Part shown: piece by piece, positions 15,501-19,444 of the stretch
Layout: every line of letters starts with the position of its first letter
Position numbering within the stretch: the stretch's first letter is position 1
DNA from: Treponema sp.
GTDB taxonomy: Bacteria; Spirochaetota; Spirochaetia; Treponematales; Treponemataceae
DNA length: 19,444 nucleotides
Assembly: GCA_016282455.1 (NCBI GenBank)
Contig: JAEEKM010000269.1
Location: forward strand, 1-19,444
Reading direction: 5' to 3'
The notes under the pieces: model-generated
The model's database searches: none
What the model was told of the DNA's origin: nothing
What the model saw: the letters and a program-made list of their open reading frames with translations, nothing else
Position numbers and translations under genes: made by a program

Positions 15501-18500
15501 AGGATTATTATTTCCGTTCTGGGTACGACAGAATTCATCGCCCCATACAATCATCGGAACACCGCGGCTCATCATCTGAATTGCAGTGTAGTTTCGGTTA
15601 GCCTGTCTTTTATCAGCAGCACTTGAACCGAATGCTTTTCCAGGAACTGAACTATCTCCTCCATCACTAGGTCCAAATGGCCACTGAAGAGAAGTTGAAC
15701 TACCATTGTAAGCAGAACCTGCAACTGTATAGCCGGAACACAAATCTGCAAGTGTATATCCGTCATGAGCGACAACAAAGTTTACAGATTTCTGAGGACC
15801 ACCCTGGTCGTTAAAATTAGTATAATCACCATTAATATAATCATTTAAGGAACCGCGAACACCATTTCCAACGAAGTTTCTGATGCCGTCACGGTAGCGA
15901 CCGTTCCATTCACCCCAACCAGCAGGGAACTGACCAACCTGATAACTATCAGTCTGCATACAATCCCATGCCTCGGCAATCATTTCAACATTTTTTGAGG
16001 TGCCTAATGAAGCAATATCTTTAAGTGTATCTGAGTTTTTAGAGAATGGCCATCCTGATCCACTTCTAACTCGTCCCAATACAGGAGCAAGATCGAATCG
16101 GAAGCCGTCAACGCCCATTTCATCAATCCAATATGTGAGAGAATCAAGAATAAAATTTCTTACAATTTCATTATCACACTGTAAGTTATTACCACAACCA
16201 GTTGATTCCCAATAACCCTTATTACTATCGTCACACAAACTGTAGTATGTCTGATTATCTATACCACGCATAAATGTCACTTCGCATGTCTTATAATCAT
16301 CACCGCCTTTATTACCATACCATGGACCACCTTCACCAGAATGATTGAAAACTACATCAAGGTATACTTCCATTCCTTCATCATGGAACGCCTTGACCAT
16401 TTCCTTAAATTCTTTTGTAGGACCACCTGCAGTTTTATCGTAAGAATATCGTCTGTCCGGAGCAAAATAGCCGTAAGTCATATATGCCCAGTAATTTCCG
16501 CCTGCACTTGAATCCAGGTTTCCATCATTATCCGATTCATGAACCGGAAGAAGTTCAATTGTATTAATTCCAAGCGCTTTAAGGTAAGGAACCATATATG
16601 AAGCACCTTTGTAAGTTCCTCTATATTCGTCAGGAATACTTTCTACATCTTCAAAACCTTCAAGTCCATTTAAAATTGTAGAGAGATTTGCTACAGAAGG
16701 ATGCTTTGTAAGACCTCGTGCATGAGCTTCATAAATAATGGCATCCTTTTGAGAAAGTGCTGGCTTTGTTCCATAATCTGTATTATCGTTTATGACATAG
16801 GCTTTTGAAGCATATTTTCCAGTATCAAAAAGGCGACGAACTGTTCCAGTGGTAGCAGAATCATTCTTCTTATAGATTTCATCTCCTGTTCCGTAGATTC
16901 CCCCGTTTTCGCCATTAAGTGCACGTGCATCACTCTTATCATGTGTCATCTCCCTTGCATAGGGATCAAACACAACTTTATTGGGGTTGAAACGGTTTCC
17001 GTAAGAATCGTAGTCACCGATATAACCTGCAGAGCTTCCACCACGGGTCCAGCTTTCATTGAAGGTCCAGTTTGGTCCCCAGCAGCGGAAGGCGTAGATT
17101 GCACCGGTAAGGTCACCGGAAAGTTTTGCGCGCCAGACGTTGTTTGCATCTTTTTCCATCCAGTAGTCGTACTTTGCATCTACACCATAAGGAGCACTGT
17201 AAATTTCAAGAAGAATTTTTGTTGCATTTGCAGAATACAAAGCAAAAGTTGTTTCACTTCCACTTGCATTTGCACCCAGGGCCCAGTTGCCGCTTGACCA
17301 GCCGTAACCTGCACTTGCACCGTTCATATCAACAGGACTGTAGTTGCCGCTTGAAGGATATGTGTTTCCAAGAGAAGGTTTGGTAAAGTTCCATTCAGAA
17401 ACTTCAGAATCAAGAAGTCCCTCACATACTGCAATTGCTTTAACTGTAGTTCCTGAACTGACAGAGATTCCTGCACCAGTATATTTTGTGCTGCCTTCTG
17501 TTGGAGCACTTCCATTTGTGGTGTAGTAGATTTCCACACCCTCAGGTTCTTCTTCTCCATCCAAAGTGCGGGCTTTAAGATAAACTGTAGTAGTGCCGTT
17601 AATGAATTCACTAATCTCATTTCCGTCTGCGTTTTCAAGACGGGGTGCTGGAGTTTTAAACTTAATTGAATCAGGGAAAACACTTGTTTCTCCGCTGAGA
17701 ATTTCTACAGAAGAAGCATAAACTACTGTTTTTCCGTTTACAATTCCAAAAACTTTCCAGTTACCAGGAGCAATATTTTCTATAGTATTACTTCCGCTTG
17801 TAACAGAAGTAAGTTTTTGAGAAACAGGATCGCAAATCTGGAATGAAATTTTGTCTGAGGAAACATCACTTGTAAAAGTAAAGGAACCGGGAACAATTTT
17901 ATAACTTTCCTTTTTGGAATCAGAAGCAGTTCCCGCCTTAATGTCAGAAGCAATCTGAGAAGCATTGATTAAAGAAGCATGTGTATTTTCAGGAAGATAA
18001 CTTTCAACACTTTCTGTTTCAATAGAAGAAAGATCTACTCCGAGTTTTAAAAGTTCTGCGTAAACATTTCCGACCTTTGTATTGGCCCAGTTAACGGTTA
18101 CTTCATTTTCTCCCTTGCAGATATCTGTTACTGCAGTCATGGTAACACCAGCCATTTTCTGAAGAACAGAATTGATTGTGGTTTTTGCTTCCACAGTGAC
18201 TACGCGGTTTTTACCGACAGGAATATTATCTATTTTAATTTCACCGGCTCTTCCTGATTCGATGGCAACATCAGTTTTTGAAAGGGGAGATGTAATCCCC
18301 GTTCCTGAAACAGAAACATCTGCTATTTCAATCTCACTTACATTAAGTGCACGGGCTGCAGAGTTTCCTGTTGTAACTACAAGTGATCCAAACTGATTTT
18401 GTGAAGACTGATTTTCTTCATGAACAGTTACAGTATTGGGACAAGATACAAAAAGCAAAAGAAAAGAAACTAATGCGCAAACAAAAGCAAAGCGTGTTGA

Positions 18501-18509
18501 CTTAATCAT
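12546..18509 (-). CDS. Bifunctional debranching enzyme/alpha-amylase lipoprotein (isoamylase-type GH13 plus plant-like GH13)
   Basis: 1987-residue exported protein. Order: signal peptide with L-L-F-V-S-C (C23); unassigned beta-rich region about 38-285 starting G-S-L-V-V; CHB_HEX_C-like module 288-375; CBM48-like isoamylase N-domain about 395-500; debranching GH13 core about 585-1180; two CHB_HEX_C-like modules 1190-1350; second GH13 about 1357-1812; another CHB_HEX_C-like module 1817-1885; Trp-rich terminal module 1889-1987. Core 1 has Y-E-A-H-A-R-G-L-T, D-V-V-F-N-H, G-F-R-F-D (nucleophile D806), I-A-E-A-W (acid E846) and V-A-H-D (D916), as in isoamylase/GlgX (GH13_11). Core 2 has G-W-R-Y-D (D1552), G-E-Y-W (E1577) and V-D-N-H-D (D1670). 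Core 1 should cut alpha-1,6 branches, core 2 alpha-1,4 links. The ATG has AAGGAG 6 bases upstream. The debranching specificity (isoamylase versus pullulanase) is inferred. Confidence 0.92.
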   Translation of the reverse strand: MIKSTRFAFVCALVSFLLLFVSCPNTVTVHEENQSSQNQFGSLVVTTGNSAARALNVSEIEIADVSVSGTGITSPLSKTDVAIESGRAGEIKIDNIPVGKNRVVTVEAKTTINSVLQKMAGVTMTAVTDICKGENEVTVNWANTKVGNVYAELLKLGVDLSSIETESVESYLPENTHASLINASQIASDIKAGTASDSKKESYKIVPGSFTFTSDVSSDKISFQICDPVSQKLTSVTSGSNTIENIAPGNWKVFGIVNGKTVVYASSVEILSGETSVFPDSIKFKTPAPRLENADGNEISEFINGTTTVYLKARTLDGEEEPEGVEIYYTTNGSAPTEGSTKYTGAGISVSSGTTVKAIAVCEGLLDSEVSEWNFTKPSLGNTYPSSGNYSPVDMNGASAGYGWSSGNWALGANASGSETTFALYSANATKILLEIYSAPYGVDAKYDYWMEKDANNVWRAKLSGDLTGAIYAFRCWGPNWTFNESWTRGGSSAGYIGDYDSYGNRFNPNKVVFDPYAREMTHDKSDARALNGENGGIYGTGDEIYKKNDSATTGTVRRLFDTGKYASKAYVINDNTDYGTKPALSQKDAIIYEAHARGLTKHPSVANLSTILNGLEGFEDVESIPDEYRGTYKGASYMVPYLKALGINTIELLPVHESDNDGNLDSSAGGNYWAYMTYGYFAPDRRYSYDKTAGGPTKEFKEMVKAFHDEGMEVYLDVVFNHSGEGGPWYGNKGGDDYKTCEVTFMRGIDNQTYYSLCDDSNKGYWESTGCGNNLQCDNEIVRNFILDSLTYWIDEMGVDGFRFDLAPVLGRVRSGSGWPFSKNSDTLKDIASLGTSKNVEMIAEAWDCMQTDSYQVGQFPAGWGEWNGRYRDGIRNFVGNGVRGSLNDYINGDYTNFNDQGGPQKSVNFVVAHDGYTLADLCSGYTVAGSAYNGSSTSLQWPFGPSDGGDSSVPGKAFGSSAADKRQANRNYTAIQMMSRGVPMIVWGDEFCRTQNGNNNPYNVDSVATWNNYNMINTASPHSVPTGDVSGGTMAYHNNFGTFANTANVNGNFKFMQYMLNLRESEPALRQDTYTVGYDFKKENGSSTLSDDDRCVWLHINGDAVSGGHDYLVFMNMYTEEVSFTIPAPKSGYHWTRLVDTSNWAETNFNIWDENDDVCTYSSSDAYGVNGWAVVIFKEVSDAPETPTCATPSISGDTPFDTNTSVTITCSTDGASIYYTTDGETPTASSTLYTGAFSLDSTTTVKAIAVKAGCNNSSVASKKFTHNVPTCANPVFSGDTTFTESTTVSITCSTAGATIRYTLDGTVPTESSTAYTSSFTLTETKTVKAKAFKDGFEASEVVSQKYTLRTESAKSGVMLQGFNWDSAPRGKSTYWGKWYNIMKSNATQIGNTFEYVWCPPPSKTNTSSSEGYGPTEWFDLNNCYGTVEELTDMIQSISPAKALADIVVNHRDGYSSWGDFANPSLGNVKGSNYKAICSDDEGFNDPNDQSNPGESLMHSVGSDMRGAADTGAKYAASRDLDHTNTNVQNGIKQYLNDYLKPAGFVGWRYDFVKGYDGYYVGMYNAASDAEFAVGEYWPGTDDGGGYFSASDPSSWANKIDGWISRTETGGYKTRAFDFVLKGIMNDIWGCSYSGGSSSATNNFGNLANGRTLVNSQPAYAVTFVDNHDTGSTQGHWKLPDSAIPAAYAYILTHPGFPCVAWQHYFSYSESGSNLSAGGSQFISGNSAGTVNGSSGTLRELIDVLIDLRKSLGVEYDSSKEILSSSASCYASRVDGLHGSFIVSIGSSTYSGDVSDYEVVAYGTNYKVWANGGTSKCKKPTITFNAGTCTITCATAGSEIMYKVGTGSYQSYSSSFSVSEGQTVYAYATADGCEDSDEVSKTYTAGKAMTVTADNWTWNGGVKVFAWVWKAGSNGSWVDCEGSGTTVTFTAPNGTDMFLLVRCPAGTTEPDWSASGDSAGRIYNKTADTSITSASQYTVSFVDYNP

Positions 18510-18541
18510 ACTCTACTCCTTAAAAAAAACTGTACAAGTAC

Positions 18542-18581
18542 ATTATACACCCGCTCCCTTCATCTGTCCAAAAATGAAGGG
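18542..18581 (-). promoter_or_regulatory. Promoter with operator-like inverted repeat upstream of the giant amylase gene
   Basis: On the minus strand a perfect TATAAT (18542-18547) lies 18 bases from TTGGAC (18566-18571), about 32 bases before the start codon. An 8-bp perfect inverted repeat, CCCTTCAT...ATGAAGGG (18556-18563 and 18574-18581), encloses the -35 hexamer in its 10-base spacer. It lacks a T-run on either strand, so it is a better candidate for a repressor or activator site than for a terminator of the upstream gene. The bound regulator is unknown. Confidence 0.5.
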
Positions 18582-18657
18582 CATTTTACGAGTGTGTGGT
18601 TACTTTCATTAGAATTTTCAAATACTTTTCTACAATTTTTCACTGACTCTTTTAAAA

Positions 18658-19444
18658 TCAGTCAGCAAGAAGATAAACTGCAGAAAGGGCTGGAACTGTT
18701 ACGGTGCCAGTATAGGTATTTCCCGTGAGCAGGTCTTTTCCGCTTGCGGAGAAGGTTTTGGAAGAAGATGTGTTGTAGTTAAATGCGATGTAAATTGTTT
18801 CTCCTCCGCCAACTTTTTTTGCAACATAGAAATCAGTCTGACCGGTAATCTGCTGATTTGTTCCGTTCCACAAAGCCTCATGGTCTGCACGGGCTTCAAG
18901 ACACTTCTGTGTCCAGTCATGAACCTGCTGTTCATAAGTTGTAAAACCAGAAATCTTACCGCTTGAACGGGCAACATTATCAGCATACCAGCCAGTACCG
19001 TTTGAGTTATCAGCAGAACGGGCACCAATTTCATCACCATAGTAGATTGTAATTGGTCCAGAATATGCACACTGAGCAGCAAGAAGAACTTTATTGCGTC
19101 CTACATATTCACTATTATCATAACCGCAAGAATACTTTTTCTGAATAAGGTCACCAATACGATAAAGGTCATGGTTAGAAAGCATAAAGTTTGGATAATA
19201 TATGTCGTATTTTCCGTCAGAATCGAGACATGAATATCCTTTTTCTGTATAAGTCTTGTACAAATAGCTCAAGCCTGTTGTAATATTTCCTGTTGTTTTT
19301 CCATTCCATTCCTGAGCAAATCCCTGAACGACCTGATAATATGCAGGGAAATCAAAACATCCATTTAAGCCGTAGCCGGATGCTGAACCTGCCTTTACCG
19401 AACCATTCTGTATTGTAGCAGCATCACCATTCCAATGTTCACCA
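18658..19444 (-). CDS. GH13 alpha-amylase-family enzyme, C-terminal part (5' end outside window)
   Basis: The frame is open for 261 codons from the right edge to a TGA at 18658-18660; the start lies beyond the window. The first visible residues G-E-H-W are GH13 conserved region III with the acid/base Glu, and F-M-L-S-N-H-D-L about 90 residues later is region IV with the transition-state Asp. Y-Y-G-D-E-I-G follows in the usual place after the last barrel strand, and the end is a beta-sheet C domain. The nucleophile region is off-window. The N-H-D-L-Y-R-I-G context differs from the F-V-D-N-H-D type of the two downstream enzymes, so this is another GH13 subfamily, acting on alpha-glucans or maltodextrins; location and exact specificity are not determinable. 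No CHB_HEX_C or Trp-rich tail is attached. A weak CTGACT/AGTCAG inverted repeat (18643-18665) spans the stop codon but has no T-run. Confidence 0.87.
   Translation of the reverse strand, partial: GEHWNGDAATIQNGSVKAGSASGYGLNGCFDFPAYYQVVQGFAQEWNGKTTGNITTGLSYLYKTYTEKGYSCLDSDGKYDIYYPNFMLSNHDLYRIGDLIQKKYSCGYDNSEYVGRNKVLLAAQCAYSGPITIYYGDEIGARSADNSNGTGWYADNVARSSGKISGFTTYEQQVHDWTQKCLEARADHEALWNGTNQQITGQTDFYVAKKVGGGETIYIAFNYNTSSSKTFSASGKDLLTGNTYTGTVTVPALSAVYLLAD

Noticed and set aside
13439..17683. Many medium-length open frames in other frames of the giant gene
   Set aside because: All fall inside a continuous 1987-residue frame with intact catalytic motifs in both cores; they are shadows of its low-stop composition.
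18643..18665. CTGACT/AGTCAG inverted repeat at the stop of the truncated GH13 gene as a terminator
   Set aside because: The stem is only 6 bp, overlaps the stop codon, and no T-run follows in the leftward direction.

Overview
The window looks like a chromosomal segment of a host-associated spirochaete, most likely a gut or rumen Treponema-type organism. This is inferred from several features together: moderately AT-rich DNA, five predicted lipoproteins with the relaxed spirochaetal lipobox (each ending in [T/V]-S-C), a CBS/DRTGG-type family II pyrophosphatase, a short-form phosphotransacetylase, and large starch-degrading lipoproteins built from chitobiase/hexosaminidase C-terminal-type (CHB_HEX_C) repeats. 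No rRNA, tRNA, CRISPR array, insertion sequence or phage gene was seen. The taxonomic call has not been checked against any database.

Left block (1-5025). A manganese-dependent inorganic pyrophosphatase runs leftwards off the window edge. Diverging from it is a two-gene overlapping operon of lipoproteins. The first is a BMP/PnrA-like periplasmic binding protein. The second is an unusual fusion of a LivK-type periplasmic binding domain with a C13 (legumain/GPI8-like) cysteine peptidase domain that keeps its His/Cys catalytic pair. This fusion is the most unexpected object in the window.

Middle block (5026-9919). A promoter-like sequence precedes a tightly packed rightward operon: phosphate acetyltransferase (pta), a CapA-like metallophosphoesterase lipoprotein, and a DEAH-box RNA helicase of the HrpA type with a lysine-rich linker and an unassigned C-terminal region. 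The last two genes overlap by 10 bases.

Right block (9920-19444). Three leftward genes form a starch/glycogen utilisation cluster. In transcription order they are a GH13 enzyme truncated by the window edge, a 1987-residue lipoprotein carrying an isoamylase/GlgX-type debranching domain and a plant-like alpha-amylase domain in one chain, and a 744-residue lipoprotein repeating the alpha-amylase half of its neighbour. The two lipoproteins should act together on branched alpha-glucans in the periplasm or at the cell surface: the debranching domain opens alpha-1,6 links and both amylase domains cut alpha-1,4 links. Each lipoprotein gene has its own promoter-like sequence, and each is followed by small GC-rich hairpins and then a leftward intrinsic terminator. 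The mismatches in both terminator stems become G-U wobbles only in the leftward transcript, which supports the direction assigned. The promoter of the giant gene has its -35 hexamer inside the loop of an 8-bp inverted repeat, an operator-like layout.
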